A stretch of DNA of 64,000 nt from Naasia lichenicola (GCF_004801885.1 NZ_SSSM01000004.1:1-64000), one strand, 5' to 3'; shown: positions 17,676-26,418, counted from the first letter of the stretch. Made by a program: numbers and translations. Notes: generated by a model from the letters alone, not told the origin.

Positions 17676-18961
17676 GCGGTCGCCTCCGTCTCTGCGAAGC
17701 GGGCGAGGAGGAAGCGGGCGAGGGTCCGCGCGCCGTCGACGATGCTCTGGAGTTCGACGGATTCGTCCACTCCGTGCATGTCGTGCGCGATCGCGCCGAA
17801 GCAGACGGCAGGAGTGCCGAAGTGGTTGATATAGGTGCGGGCGTCAGTCGTGCTGCCCAGGCTGAACAGTCTCGGCTCGTCGCCATGAGCGTCCAGATGA
17901 GCGGCACGCAGATCCCGGACCAGCGGATCCTCCTCGTCGAGGAGGTAACCCGACGCCCGGAAGCCGGACGCCCGCACGACCGGCTGAGCGGGGAAGTCAC
18001 TGTCCTCGTCGGTGACCTTCTGGATGAAGGCGCGCAGCTCGCGCTCTGCCCGAGCGGGATCCCAGCTTCGGGGGAAGCCCATCCGCAGGCCGAGCGTCGC
18101 CCTCGACGGCGCCGACGAGTTCCAATCGCCCGCCGTGATCCGTCCGAGATTGAGGTTGTAGGGGTGGTCCGTGTCTGGGAGCGCCGGATCGGGCTCCGCG
18201 ATGGAGAGGTCGGCCGACCAGGCGCGAAGGGCTGCCACGAGGCGCATTCCAAGGTCGATCGCGTTGCTCGTCGAGTCGGCGGATTCGGCGTGGCTCGCAT
18301 GGCCGGTGACCTCGACCTCGAGCCATAGCACTCCCACTCCGCCGAGCATGAGGCCGAGATCGGTGGGCTCGAGCAGGACGACCTCATCGGCGAGGACACC
18401 ATGCTCACTGGCTGCGTTCAGCGCTCCGTTGCCGGTGCACTCCTCCTCGATCACGGCCAGGAATCCGAGACGACGTATCGAGAACAGGTCCGGGGCCACA
18501 TCCTTCAGCGCTCGAAGCGCAAGCATCCCGATCGCGAAGCCGCCCTTCATATCGGCGGTACCTCGGCCGTACATACGTCCGTCCCGCCGATCCGGTTCGA
18601 ATGGGGCCGTTCTCCACAGAATGGAATCCGTTGCCGGCACGACGTCGATGTGACCGTTGAGCAGAAGCGTGAGCGGACCATCCCCTGGGGTCCGGCCCAC
18701 CACTTGGTAGCGGCCGGCGGCGTTGCCCGTCCCATACAGGTCCTGCGGGCGCGGGCTGACTCCCCCGCGAGGATCGCTGAACGGCTCGGCAGGGAAGGGC
18801 AGGAGCTGCACCTCCAGCCCTATAGCCGTCAGTTCGCGCGCGAAAACGTCCAGCGCCGTCTGCTCGGATCCGACCAAACTGGGTGCGCGCACCAGGTCCT
18901 CGAGAAAGGCGAAAGCCGATTCGGTGTGTGCGGCGATGGCCGCGTCGAGAAGGTTCAGCAT
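17672..18961 (-). CDS. M20-family metallo-aminoacylase/deacetylase (ArgE/DapE/CPG2-like)
   Basis: 429 aa from ATG 18961; a TTG three codons upstream is the alternative. Zinc-site motifs are LLNGHIDVVPA (His, Asp), YGRGTADMKGG (Asp), IEEECTGNGA (catalytic Glu and ligand), the dimerisation-domain VTGHASHAE and the final HGVDE. It cleaves N-acyl groups or C-terminal residues from amino acids or peptides in the cytosol. As first gene of the importer operon it likely processes the transported substrate. Its N-terminus lies next to an inverted repeat. Confidence 0.85.
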   Translation of the reverse strand: MLNLLDAAIAAHTESAFAFLEDLVRAPSLVGSEQTALDVFARELTAIGLEVQLLPFPAEPFSDPRGGVSPRPQDLYGTGNAAGRYQVVGRTPGDGPLTLLLNGHIDVVPATDSILWRTAPFEPDRRDGRMYGRGTADMKGGFAIGMLALRALKDVAPDLFSIRRLGFLAVIEEECTGNGALNAASEHGVLADEVVLLEPTDLGLMLGGVGVLWLEVEVTGHASHAESADSTSNAIDLGMRLVAALRAWSADLSIAEPDPALPDTDHPYNLNLGRITAGDWNSSAPSRATLGLRMGFPRSWDPARAERELRAFIQKVTDEDSDFPAQPVVRASGFRASGYLLDEEDPLVRDLRAAHLDAHGDEPRLFSLGSTTDARTYINHFGTPAVCFGAIAHDMHGVDESVELQSIVDGARTLARFLLARFAETEATA

Positions 18962-18964
18962 CGT

Positions 18965-18988
18965 GTCCAAAAGGTCTAGTGTCTGGAC
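18965..18988 (-). promoter_or_regulatory. Candidate GntR/FadR-type operator upstream of the M20/ABC operon
   Basis: Arms GTCCA (18965-18969) and TGGAC (18984-18988) flank a core containing GGTCTAG. FCD-type GntR regulators often bind short palindromes of this kind. It sits directly before the start of the operon that encodes a GntR/FCD regulator. The promoter itself is not clear. Confidence 0.4.
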
Positions 18989-19134
18989 GTTATACCGTTA
19001 CCCATCCTCGCCGGGCAGCCTCGCCCAGGAATTCACGACGCCGAAACAGTCGGATACATCGGCGAAACACAAGCCGATCGAGCCTGGCCGTCGCGCACTG
19101 GCACTCGCGCCCCGGTGCCTTTGGGGAAATGCAA

Positions 19135-19168
19135 AAAGCCCGGAAGTCGTGGAGGACTTCCGGGCTTT
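19135..19168 (-). terminator. tRNA-Lys terminator, copy B of the dispersed hairpin
   Basis: Perfect 14-nt arms (19135-19148 and 19155-19168) with loop GTGGAG, starting two bases after the 3' end of the tRNA. On the minus strand it is followed by TTTTTG, as expected of a Rho-independent terminator. The stem and loop match the hairpin at 7232-7267 base for base. Confidence 0.85.
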
Positions 19169-19170
19169 CG

Positions 19171-19243
<73 letters not shown>

Positions 19244-19400
19244 GTGCGGTGCCACTCGGGCGAACCGACCGTCAACATTACCATGCGCGAGAGCCGCAAA
19301 TCGCATGCTCGACGGCGCAGGATGCCGGGCTTCGTGCTGGATAGAGTGAAATCTCGACACCCGATCCTGTGGATCAGGGTGACAGGCGAAGGGACGATCC

Positions 19401-19880
19401 ATGACGGACACCGCACGACTCGAGGTCGGCGACGCGGCACCCGAATTCGCACTGCCCGACGAGACCGGCAGCACCGTCTCGCTGGATCAGCTGCGCGGCC
19501 AGAAGGTCGTCGTCTACTTCTACCCGGCGGCCATGACGCCCGGCTGCACGACCGAGGCCTGCGACTTCCGCGACAATCTCAACTCGCTCGCCTCCGCCGG
19601 CTACAAGGTGATCGGCGTCTCGAAGGACGAGCTGCCCGCGCTGGTGAAGTTCAAGGAGCAGGAGAACCTCAACTTCCCGCTGCTCAGCGACCCCGACCTG
19701 GCGGTGCACAAGGCGTATGGCGCCTACGGCGAGAAGTCCCTGTACGGCAAGACCGTGACAGGTGTGATCCGCTCGACCTTCGTGCTGGACGAGCGCGGAT
19801 CGGTCGTCCTCCCCCTGTACAACGTGAAGGCAACCGGACACGTCGCCTCACTCCGCAAGAAGCTCGGCATCGACGCGTAG
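19401..19880 (+). CDS. bcp: Thioredoxin-dependent peroxiredoxin (Bcp/PrxQ type)
   Basis: 159 aa with a GAAGGGA ribosome-binding site. The peroxidatic Cys lies in the motif FYPAAMTPGCTTEACDFRD, and the second Cys five residues later matches atypical 2-Cys PrxQ/BCP enzymes. KVIGVSKDE, FPLLSDPDLAVHKAYGAYG and RSTFVLDERG complete the AhpC/TSA fold. It reduces H2O2 and organic peroxides in the cytosol using thioredoxin. Confidence 0.95.
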   Translation: MTDTARLEVGDAAPEFALPDETGSTVSLDQLRGQKVVVYFYPAAMTPGCTTEACDFRDNLNSLASAGYKVIGVSKDELPALVKFKEQENLNFPLLSDPDLAVHKAYGAYGEKSLYGKTVTGVIRSTFVLDERGSVVLPLYNVKATGHVASLRKKLGIDA

Positions 19881-19930
19881 CCTGCGACCTTCGGGGCCGC
19901 GTGCCTGTGCATCTTCTCCTCGCCCGAGGG

Positions 19931-20983
19931 TCAGGCGATGGACTCCACCACGGCATAGCGTCGACTGCGGAAGTGTCCGACCAGGGCGAGCAGCACGCCG
20001 GCCGCCGCCCACACGGCGAGCACGGTCCACGGGAACGCGGTGTCGGCCTTGGGGAAGTAGGACAGGTCCCGTAGGAGCGTCGCGCCGGCTCCCGGCGGGA
20101 GGTACTGACCGACGGCACCCCATGGCTCGGGCAGGAACTGCACCGGCGAATTGGACGACGAGATCGGATTGCCGATCAGCAGGAACAGGACAGGACCGAT
20201 GGCGATGCCGGCCCGTCCGACGAGGGCCGCGACGCCGACGATGGTGCCGCCGATCGACAGGAACGCCAGCGCGAGAGCGGCCATGTTGACGAGTACGTCA
20301 CCCTGCAGGATTCCGAGCCAGCCCTGGAGGATGCCTCCGGCCACGGCGCCCGCCGCGATCACGTAGATGGCCAGGGCGACCAGTCGGCGCGCGACTCCCG
20401 CCACGGCGAGAGTGAGGCCGATGCCGCCGATCATCCCGCCGATCACCATCGGGAAGGAAGCAGCCGCGAGCCCGACGCCGCGCGGGTCCGTGTCGGCGAG
20501 GGGCACGACATCGGTGACGGCGACGCTGATGACCGGCGCCTGGGCGCCTGACGCCGCGGCCTGCGCCTGGGCTGCGGCGTTCGCCTGAGCCTGGATGGAG
20601 CCGGCGATCCCGGTGAGGAGCTGGCTGACGACCGCGCTGCCGGCGGATGTGGTGAGGACCTCGGGCTCCTTGCCCAGGACGATCGCGCCATAGACCGCAC
20701 GGGTCTCGATCAGCTCGCGGGCCTCGGCCTCGTCGTCGGCCGTGCGGAGGTCGAGCACACCGGGCTGATTCTCGTCGACGGCCGCGGTGAAGGCCTCGAC
20801 CTGAACATCGGGGCCGACGATCGCGACGGGCAGGTCTTTCACCTCGGAGGTGACGCCCGGCCAGCTGAAGGCGAGGACGAGCACGCCGACGATGACCGCC
20901 ATCAGCAGTCCGACGACGGGGATGCGCTTCCATGGTGTGGGCGCAGGTGCCCGATTCGCTGTGGTCGGTGTCGCGTTCGACAT
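19931..20983 (-). CDS. ABC-2/YhgE-like multi-pass membrane protein
   Basis: 350 aa from ATG 20983 (GAGGAG before it). One N-terminal helix is followed by an extracellular domain (about 45-170; LPVAIVGPDVQVEAF, LIETRAVYGAIVLG, Ala/Gln-rich linker). Five C-terminal helices follow, the arrangement of YhgE/Pip and ABC-2 permease proteins. Helix-forming PMVIGGMIGGIGL and FLPEPWGAVGQYLPPGAGATLLRDLSYF occur in this family. It diverges from a TetR gene with a perfect palindrome in between, so it is probably repressed by that TetR and involved in export. Confidence 0.75.
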   Translation of the reverse strand: MSNATPTTANRAPAPTPWKRIPVVGLLMAVIVGVLVLAFSWPGVTSEVKDLPVAIVGPDVQVEAFTAAVDENQPGVLDLRTADDEAEARELIETRAVYGAIVLGKEPEVLTTSAGSAVVSQLLTGIAGSIQAQANAAAQAQAAASGAQAPVISVAVTDVVPLADTDPRGVGLAAASFPMVIGGMIGGIGLTLAVAGVARRLVALAIYVIAAGAVAGGILQGWLGILQGDVLVNMAALALAFLSIGGTIVGVAALVGRAGIAIGPVLFLLIGNPISSSNSPVQFLPEPWGAVGQYLPPGAGATLLRDLSYFPKADTAFPWTVLAVWAAAGVLLALVGHFRSRRYAVVESIA

Positions 20984-20994
20984 CCTGGTCTCCT

Positions 20995-21028
20995 CACTAT
21001 AAAAAACGAATGCTCGTTCTTTATAGTG
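20995..21028. promoter_or_regulatory. TetR-type operator overlapping divergent promoters
   Basis: Outer arms CACTATAAA (20995-21003) and TTTATAGTG (21020-21028) and inner arms ACGA/TCGT (21006-21009, 21014-21017) share one centre at 21011.5. It lies between a membrane protein gene and a TetR gene. The TATAAA and TTATAG parts could serve as -10 boxes, so bound repressor would block both promoters. Confidence 0.75.
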
Positions 21029-21071
21029 AGGATGGCGAGCCCCGTCAAACTCGCCACATCCCATCGACAGA

Positions 21072-21677
21072 ATGGACCGCATGCCCCGCGTCACGGACGA
21101 ACATCGAGCTGCTCGGCGTGAGCAGATCGCCGAGGCAGCGCTGCGCGCCTTCGCCGAGCGAGGGTTTCAGCACACCTCGATGGCCGACATCATGGACGAG
21201 GCGGGACTGTCAGCGGGTGGCGTCTACGGCCACTTCGCCAGCAAGCGAGAGATCGCGATCGAGGTCGCCGGGCGCGTGATGAGCGCACGCTCCGCCGAGA
21301 TCGAGTCCGCGCGGGTGTCCGATCCCCTGCCCGAGCCCAGCGAGCTGATCGGCAGAGTCGTGCGATCGATGCGCGGCGAGCTGCGCGACAGCCGGCTGAT
21401 CCTCCAGCTCTGGGCCGAATCGTCCATCGATCAGGAGATGCGCGAGATCGTCGCCGCCACCTTCGCGCGGCATCTAAGGCAGTCGATGACCGGCTACTTC
21501 ACGGAATGGGCCCGCCAGAACCGCAGTCTCCCCGACCCCGAAGCAGTGCGGTGGGCCGACCTCGTGACGCCCGCCATCATCGGGATGATCCAAGGCTTCA
21601 TCGTGCAGAGCGCGCTGCTCGACGACTTCGACGAGCAGGGCTACCTCGCCGCGATCGCGGAGCTGCTCCCCCACTGA
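21072..21677 (+). CDS. TetR/AcrR-family transcriptional repressor
   Basis: 201 aa; an in-frame ATG at 21081 is an equally good start. The N-terminal HTH is clear (RREQIAEAALRAFAERGFQHTSMADIMDEAGLSAGGVYGHFASKREI). The C-terminal helical domain (AESSIDQEMREIVAATFARHL, MIQGFIVQSALL) is of the TetR_C type. Probably autoregulated and controlling the divergent transporter gene through the palindrome between them. Confidence 0.9.
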   Translation: MDRMPRVTDEHRAARREQIAEAALRAFAERGFQHTSMADIMDEAGLSAGGVYGHFASKREIAIEVAGRVMSARSAEIESARVSDPLPEPSELIGRVVRSMRGELRDSRLILQLWAESSIDQEMREIVAATFARHLRQSMTGYFTEWARQNRSLPDPEAVRWADLVTPAIIGMIQGFIVQSALLDDFDEQGYLAAIAELLPH

Positions 21678-21694
21678 GGCGGCGGCGCGACAGA

Positions 21695-22087
21695 TCAGAC
21701 GCGGCGGGTAGCCGCCACGACGCTCGGCGTGAACAGAAGAACCAGGGCGATCAGCGCCGGCACCAGCAGCGCCCATCCGACCGACGGCACGGCGAGGATG
21801 CCCTGAAAGCAGCCGATGGCGCACGCGATCTGGATCAGCTGCCAGGTGACGACGGCGCCGCGGATCCACGGCCGGGCTCTGAAGGTCGCGATGGTCAGCG
21901 CGACGAGGAAGATCGCGGCGATGACGGCGATCCCGATGAGAGCGATCGAGCCGCCCGAGACGGCGGCTCGACCGTCGATAATCTCGAGGATCAGGTAGCC
22001 CACGAGCGCGATGGAAGCGATCGCTTCGAGGCCCAGAACCACCCCCAGCGCCTTCAGGAGGACGGGCGCGACGACCCCGTCCGACAT
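21695..22087 (-). CDS. Four-helix membrane protein, unknown function
   Basis: 130 aa from ATG 22087. Four hydrophobic segments are visible (about 8-30, 43-63, 75-95 and 103-122), ending FTPSVVAATRRV. It resembles small actinobacterial integral membrane proteins with no assigned role. Convergent with the TetR gene. Confidence 0.65.
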   Translation of the reverse strand: MSDGVVAPVLLKALGVVLGLEAIASIALVGYLILEIIDGRAAVSGGSIALIGIAVIAAIFLVALTIATFRARPWIRGAVVTWQLIQIACAIGCFQGILAVPSVGWALLVPALIALVLLFTPSVVAATRRV

Positions 22088-22306
22088 CGGTTCAGTTCCA
22101 CTCACAGCGGGATCCCATACAAAGCTATTGATACAACGTTGCCCATATGCAACCATAAGTGAGGTCGTTTTCGATGCCCACACAGACGTGGGGCGCTCGG
22201 ATCAGATGGTTTACCGAACATTCCGTCGCCGAGACAAACGACTGATCACCCCCCGATCTCCGGTCGATCGACCGTTCTGTCCGCACGTCTGAAGGAGCAC
22301 CACCGC

Positions 22307-22555
22307 ATGGATTGGCGCGACAAGTCCGCCTGCCTCACCGCCGACCCCGAGCTGTTCTTCCCCGTGGGGAACACCGGGCCGGCCGTCGACCAGATCGACA
22401 AGGCGAAGGCCGTGTGCGCTCGTTGCACCGTCACCGAGACCTGCCTCCAGTACGCACTGGAGACCGGCCAGGACTACGGCGTGTGGGGCGGCCTGTCGGA
22501 AGACGAGCGTCGCGCCCTCAAGCGCCGCGCAGCGCGCGCCCGCCGCGCCTCCTGA
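22307..22555 (+). CDS. whiB1: WhiB-family iron-sulfur transcription factor, WhiB1 type
   Basis: 82 aa. It starts MDWRDKSACL and has DPELFFPVGNTGPA; the four cluster cysteines are Cys9, Cys37, Cys40 and Cys46. GVWGGLSEDERRALKRR is the turn plus basic DNA-contacting tail. This arrangement and length match WhiB1, the essential NO-sensitive 4Fe-4S regulator that binds the sigma-A subunit. GAAGGAG precedes the start. A 219-bp untranslated stretch lies upstream, consistent with complex regulation. Confidence 0.9.
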   Translation: MDWRDKSACLTADPELFFPVGNTGPAVDQIDKAKAVCARCTVTETCLQYALETGQDYGVWGGLSEDERRALKRRAARARRAS

Positions 22556-22610
22556 CACCAGGCCCGCCAGCCCCTCCGCGCCCGCCTGCTCTGCTCCGCA
22601 TCTCCACGGA

Positions 22611-22666
22611 TCAGGCGATCCTCACCGGTCAGGCGATTCTGCGATTTCGAGCCCGCTTCAGGCGAT
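22611..22666 (+). repeat. Three direct copies of TCAGGCGAT
   Basis: Copies at 22611-22619, 22629-22637 and 22658-22666 lie in the non-coding gap between whiB1 and the convergent pdtaS. Two copies extend to a shared TCTCACC/CCTCACC tail. No gene or clear stem explains them. Confidence 0.35.
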
Positions 22667-22730
22667 TCTCACCTGAACCGCGTCCGAAGGCCTGAACCGT
22701 GAAAACGGCAGGTCGGATCCCGCGGGCAGC

Positions 22731-24224
22731 CTAGGCGGCGGTGACCCAGCGCATCGGGATCTCGATCGTGACCTCCGTGCCGCGGCCCACCATGGTGTGC
22801 CAGTCGATGGAGCCACCGAGCTCGCCCTGGATCAGGGTGCGCACGATCTGGGTTCCGAGGCCGGATCCGACCTTGCCCTCGGCGAGGCCGTTGCCGTTGT
22901 CGCGCACGAGAACCGTGAGGGTCTCGTTGTCCCGGGTTGCTCGGATCTCGACGGTGCCCTCGCGACCGGCGAGTCCGTGCTCGACCGCGTTGGTGACCAG
23001 CTCGGTCAGGGCGAGCGCGAGCGGTGTCGCCGATGAGCTCGGCAGCACGCCGAAGGTGCCGACCTTCTGCGGATGCACCTTGGTGCTGTGACTCGACGCG
23101 ACCTCGGCGACGAGCAGCAGCACACGCTCGAAGACCTCGTCGAAGTCGACGTTCTGGTTGAGGCCCTCGGAGAGCGTGTCGTGCACGACGGCGATCGAGC
23201 CGACCCGGCGCATGGCCTGGATGAGGGCATCGCGCGCCTCATCGGTCCGCGACCGTCGGGCCTGGATCCTCAGCAGCGATGCGACCGTCTGCAGGTTGTT
23301 CTTCACCCGGTGGTGGATCTCGCGGATCGTCGCGTCCTTGGTGATGAGCTCCTGCTCCTGATGCCGCAGCTCGGTGACGTCGCGGCAGAGCACGATGGCC
23401 CCGAGGCGCTCGTTGCGATGTCGGATCGGGATCGCCCGCAGCGTCACGGTCACCCCGCGGGAGTCGACATCCGTGCGCCACGGAGCTCGCCCGGTCACCA
23501 CGAGCGGCAGGGTCTCATCGACGGTGTGCTGCTCCTCGGCGAGCTCGGTCGTCACCTCGGCCAGCGACTCCCCCTCGAGCTCGCCGGTGAAGCCCATCCG
23601 GTTGAACGCGGACAGGGCGTTCGGGCTCGCGAAGGTCGTGATGCCGTCGACGTCGAGCCGGATCAGCCCATCGGACGCGCGTGGCGCCCCGCGACGCGGG
23701 CCGGACGGTGCTCCGAGGTCGGGGAAGTCGCCGGCGGCAATCATCCGAAACAGGTCGTCGGAGCACTCGTTGAAGGTGAGCTCCTGCCGACTCGGCATGC
23801 GCGTCTCGCTGAGGTTCGTGTGTCGGGTGAGGACTGCGATCGGCACGTTCGTGATCGCGAGGCCGCTCGGCGAGATGCGTCGCTGCACCGGGACCGCGCG
23901 CACCCGGGTGGGCGTCTCCTCGAACCAGTCGGGAGCGGACGAGTCGATGATCCGACCGCTCTCGAAGGCGTCGGTGACGAGCGCCTTCCACTCGGACTTG
24001 ATCCGCTGCCCGACGAAGTCACGGTAGAAGAGGGTCGCGGAGCTCGACGGACGGGCGTGCGCGACGGCGATGAACGACCCGTCATCGGTCGGCACCCAGA
24101 GCACGATGTCGGCGAAGGCGAGGTCCGAGAGCAGTTGCCAGTCTCCGACGAGCAGATGGAGCCATTCGACGTCGGCGGCGTTCGAGCGGCCGCCGGTCGC
24201 GACGAGTTCACTCAGCGTAGGCAC
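22731..24224 (-). CDS. pdtaS: Sensor histidine kinase, PdtaS type (HisKA_2)
   Basis: 497 aa, GTG start. An N-terminal GAF-like domain (about 1-150) and a PAS domain (about 185-300, RLDVDGITTFASPNALSAFNRMGF, CRDVTELRHQE) precede the HisKA_2 box TIREIHHRVKNNLQTVASLLR with the phospho-acceptor His. The HATPase domain has ELVTNAVEHG, RDNGNG and SGLGTQIVRTLI. There are no membrane helices, so it is a cytosolic sensor as in mycobacterial PdtaS. The partner PdtaR (ANTAR) is not in the window. Confidence 0.85.
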   Translation of the reverse strand: MPTLSELVATGGRSNAADVEWLHLLVGDWQLLSDLAFADIVLWVPTDDGSFIAVAHARPSSSATLFYRDFVGQRIKSEWKALVTDAFESGRIIDSSAPDWFEETPTRVRAVPVQRRISPSGLAITNVPIAVLTRHTNLSETRMPSRQELTFNECSDDLFRMIAAGDFPDLGAPSGPRRGAPRASDGLIRLDVDGITTFASPNALSAFNRMGFTGELEGESLAEVTTELAEEQHTVDETLPLVVTGRAPWRTDVDSRGVTVTLRAIPIRHRNERLGAIVLCRDVTELRHQEQELITKDATIREIHHRVKNNLQTVASLLRIQARRSRTDEARDALIQAMRRVGSIAVVHDTLSEGLNQNVDFDEVFERVLLLVAEVASSHSTKVHPQKVGTFGVLPSSSATPLALALTELVTNAVEHGLAGREGTVEIRATRDNETLTVLVRDNGNGLAEGKVGSGLGTQIVRTLIQGELGGSIDWHTMVGRGTEVTIEIPMRWVTAA

Positions 24225-24360
24225 GGCCCCAGCCTACGACCGCCGCTCGGAACGAAGATCCGGGGCGCCCGGGTGGCGGCGGATGGAGGAGCTTGCCTCG
24301 CCCGCCGAGCGCGCGCTCATCTGGGAACCCCGATGAGACGGCTCCGACCGCCCCAAAGCA

Positions 24361-24684
24361 TCACCGCGAGGTGAGCAGGCGCTCCAAGCCCTCCCGAAGG
24401 TCATCGCGGTCCGGCAGCGGCGAGTACTTGCCAGCGCGCGTGAGGTAGACGCGGCAAGTCAGTCCTGTCGGCTCGCCCTCGTCGAACGGAACCACTTCGA
24501 CACCGTCCACTCTGATGGTCGGCGATCCGATGAAGCCGAGCGCTGCGGCATCGCCCTCCGACTCGACCCAGCGCTCCTCGATGGGCTCATCCGTGCGGCC
24601 GAGCGCATCCAAGGTCTCCCGCAGCCGCGTCCGCGCATCGTCGTGCGACGGGCAGCCCGACCAGATCAGTAGCTCGACCGCCAT
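24361..24684 (-). CDS. Thioredoxin-fold protein with single-Cys CPSH motif
   Basis: 107 aa from ATG 24684. LLIWSGCPSHDDARTRL has one Cys at the position of the thioredoxin CxxC, but the second Cys is replaced by His. GFIGSPTIRVDGVEVVPFDE is the cis-Pro loop of thioredoxin/glutaredoxin folds, and TCRVYL follows. Possibly a thiol- or metal-handling protein. Encoded 5 bp after the aminotransferase gene on the same strand. Confidence 0.65.
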   Translation of the reverse strand: MAVELLIWSGCPSHDDARTRLRETLDALGRTDEPIEERWVESEGDAAALGFIGSPTIRVDGVEVVPFDEGEPTGLTCRVYLTRAGKYSPLPDRDDLREGLERLLTSR

Positions 24685-24689
24685 GGCGA

Positions 24690-25580
24690 CTACTTCGTGC
24701 GGTGCAGCAGGAAGTCGTTGAGCGCGTCGGTGAACGTGCGGTCGATCGGCTTGGGCGTGCCGTCGACGGCGCGGATCGGTGCCGCGTGCCGCACGCTCGA
24801 CAGCAGCCACGCGGCGTCGGCCTCGTGCAGAGCTGCGATCGGCAGCAGCTCGTAGGCGACCTCGAGTCCTTGGGTGACTGCGAAATCGAACACGTCGCCT
24901 TGGGTCGTTCCGGCCAGGATGCCGAGGTTGGTGCCGGGGGTGACGAGCCGGTCGCCGAACCGCAGCAGAATGTTGGACGTCGAGCCCTCGAGCAGATAGC
25001 CGTCGGAGCTGACGAAGACCGCGTCGTCCGCATCGCGTCGGTGCGCCTCGCGGATGACCGCGCGGTTCACGGCGTAGGAGAGCGACTTGGCGCCCTGGAG
25101 CAGCCAGGGGGAGGTCTGTCGGACGTCGTGGCGGTAGCCGCGATCCAGCAGCACGACGCGGATCCCCTCGGACCGAGCAGTGGCGCGGCCGAGGGCGGGA
25201 GCGGCGTACGCCCATCCGGTGGGCCGGTCGTCTCCCTCGATCCCGCGGGTCATGATCGTCTTCACGTACGCCTCGTCCACCGGATCGATGGCCGCTGCGG
25301 CAGCCTGGACCGCGTCGCGCCAGGCATCGGCGTCGGGCTCGGGCATCTCGAGGATGCCGGCTGACTTGGCGAAGCGGGCGATGTGCGCGTCGAGGGCCTG
25401 GATCGAGCCGTAGCCGACGCTGATCGTCTCGAAGACTCCGTCGCCGCGGGTGACGCCGAGGTCGAGCACGTTGACGAGCGGCTCGTCTGGCTCGACGAAC
25501 CGGTGCGCGGGCGCCCCGTCGACATGCGCCGGTGCGGCGAGAGAGGGGCGGTTGAGCAGGACGAGGGCTGTGGATGGCAC
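24690..25580 (-). CDS. pabC: PLP-dependent aminotransferase class IV / 4-amino-4-deoxychorismate lyase-like
   Basis: 296 aa from GTG 25580, preceded by GGGGGAG. LGVTRGDGVFETISV is the class IV start motif. The PLP lysine is in KSLSYAVNRAVIREA, and EGSTSNILLRFGDRLVTP with GILAGTTQGDV gives the cofactor-phosphate region. PabC-type enzymes make 4-aminobenzoate for folate. Branched-chain or D-amino acid transaminases share these motifs, so the substrate is not certain. Confidence 0.75.
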   Translation of the reverse strand: MPSTALVLLNRPSLAAPAHVDGAPAHRFVEPDEPLVNVLDLGVTRGDGVFETISVGYGSIQALDAHIARFAKSAGILEMPEPDADAWRDAVQAAAAAIDPVDEAYVKTIMTRGIEGDDRPTGWAYAAPALGRATARSEGIRVVLLDRGYRHDVRQTSPWLLQGAKSLSYAVNRAVIREAHRRDADDAVFVSSDGYLLEGSTSNILLRFGDRLVTPGTNLGILAGTTQGDVFDFAVTQGLEVAYELLPIAALHEADAAWLLSSVRHAAPIRAVDGTPKPIDRTFTDALNDFLLHRTK

Positions 25581-25674
25581 TCCCCCATCCTTCACCCGAT
25601 CGCCGGGCCGAGCACACTCGACCGGGTCGGCGCTCGAGGGTGGCGTCGACTCCGCGCTCAACCGTGCCTCGAGC

Positions 25675-26418
25675 TCAGCGCCGTGGAGTCCAGCCCGAGG
25701 GCAGCGGGCCGTCGATCGAGGCGCGCTCCCGATCGACTGCGGCGGACCAGCCCTGCGCCGCGTCCTGCCCATCCATGGCTCCGCGCGCGAGGCGGAACCC
25801 GACATCCTCATGGGACATGCGGGGCGCTCCTCCGCGTCGGGTGCCGGCCCGCACGCTGAATGCATCGTCGGCGAATCCGCCGCCGCGGAACACGCGATAG
25901 CTGTCGTAGCGGGCGGGATCGAGCAGGTCCCAGCACCACTCCCACACGTTGCCCAAGATGTCGAAGAGGCCGTTGAGATTGGGCAGCTTGGCGCCCACGT
26001 TCTGCGGCGAGCTCACGCCATCGGCACTCGTCCAGGCCACCTCGTGGAGCGGCCCGTAGGTCGCGCCCGTCGATCCGGCCCGGCAGGCGAGCTCCCATTC
26101 GGCCTCCGTCGGCAGGCGGTACCCGTCGGCGTCGACGTGCCAGGTGACGTCCTCGCCGTCGAAGCCGTACGCGGGATCGAGTCCCTCCCACTCCGATGCG
26201 GCGTTGCAGAAACGGATGGCCCGCAGCCAGCTGACCTCGACCGCCGGCCGTCGCGGATGCACCGACGGCACATCCAGCAGCTCGGCCAGCTGCTCTTCCG
26301 TGACCGGGAAGACGCCGATCTCGAATGGCTCGAGGTCGACGCTCCAGCGCAGCATCCGGCGCGCGTCGTGCAGGGTGACAGTGCCCCCGGCGATCCGGGC
26401 GAGCTCGATCTCATCCAC
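25675..26418 (-). CDS. SUMF1/FGE-fold protein lacking catalytic cysteines
   Basis: 247 aa from GTG 26418; the longer frame gives a low-quality leader. FGE-sulfatase fold marks: PFEIGVFPVTEEQLAE, EVSWLRAIRFCNAASEWEGLDPAY, YRLPTEAEWELACRAG, NVWEWCWD, RGGGFADDAFSVRAGTRR, VGFRLAR. In true formylglycine-generating enzymes the last block holds the catalytic Cys pair, here Ala/Ser. Like EgtB-related or kinase-associated SUMF1 domains, it probably binds a substrate or acts on something other than sulfatases. Confidence 0.75.
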   Translation of the reverse strand: MDEIELARIAGGTVTLHDARRMLRWSVDLEPFEIGVFPVTEEQLAELLDVPSVHPRRPAVEVSWLRAIRFCNAASEWEGLDPAYGFDGEDVTWHVDADGYRLPTEAEWELACRAGSTGATYGPLHEVAWTSADGVSSPQNVGAKLPNLNGLFDILGNVWEWCWDLLDPARYDSYRVFRGGGFADDAFSVRAGTRRGGAPRMSHEDVGFRLARGAMDGQDAAQGWSAAVDRERASIDGPLPSGWTPRR

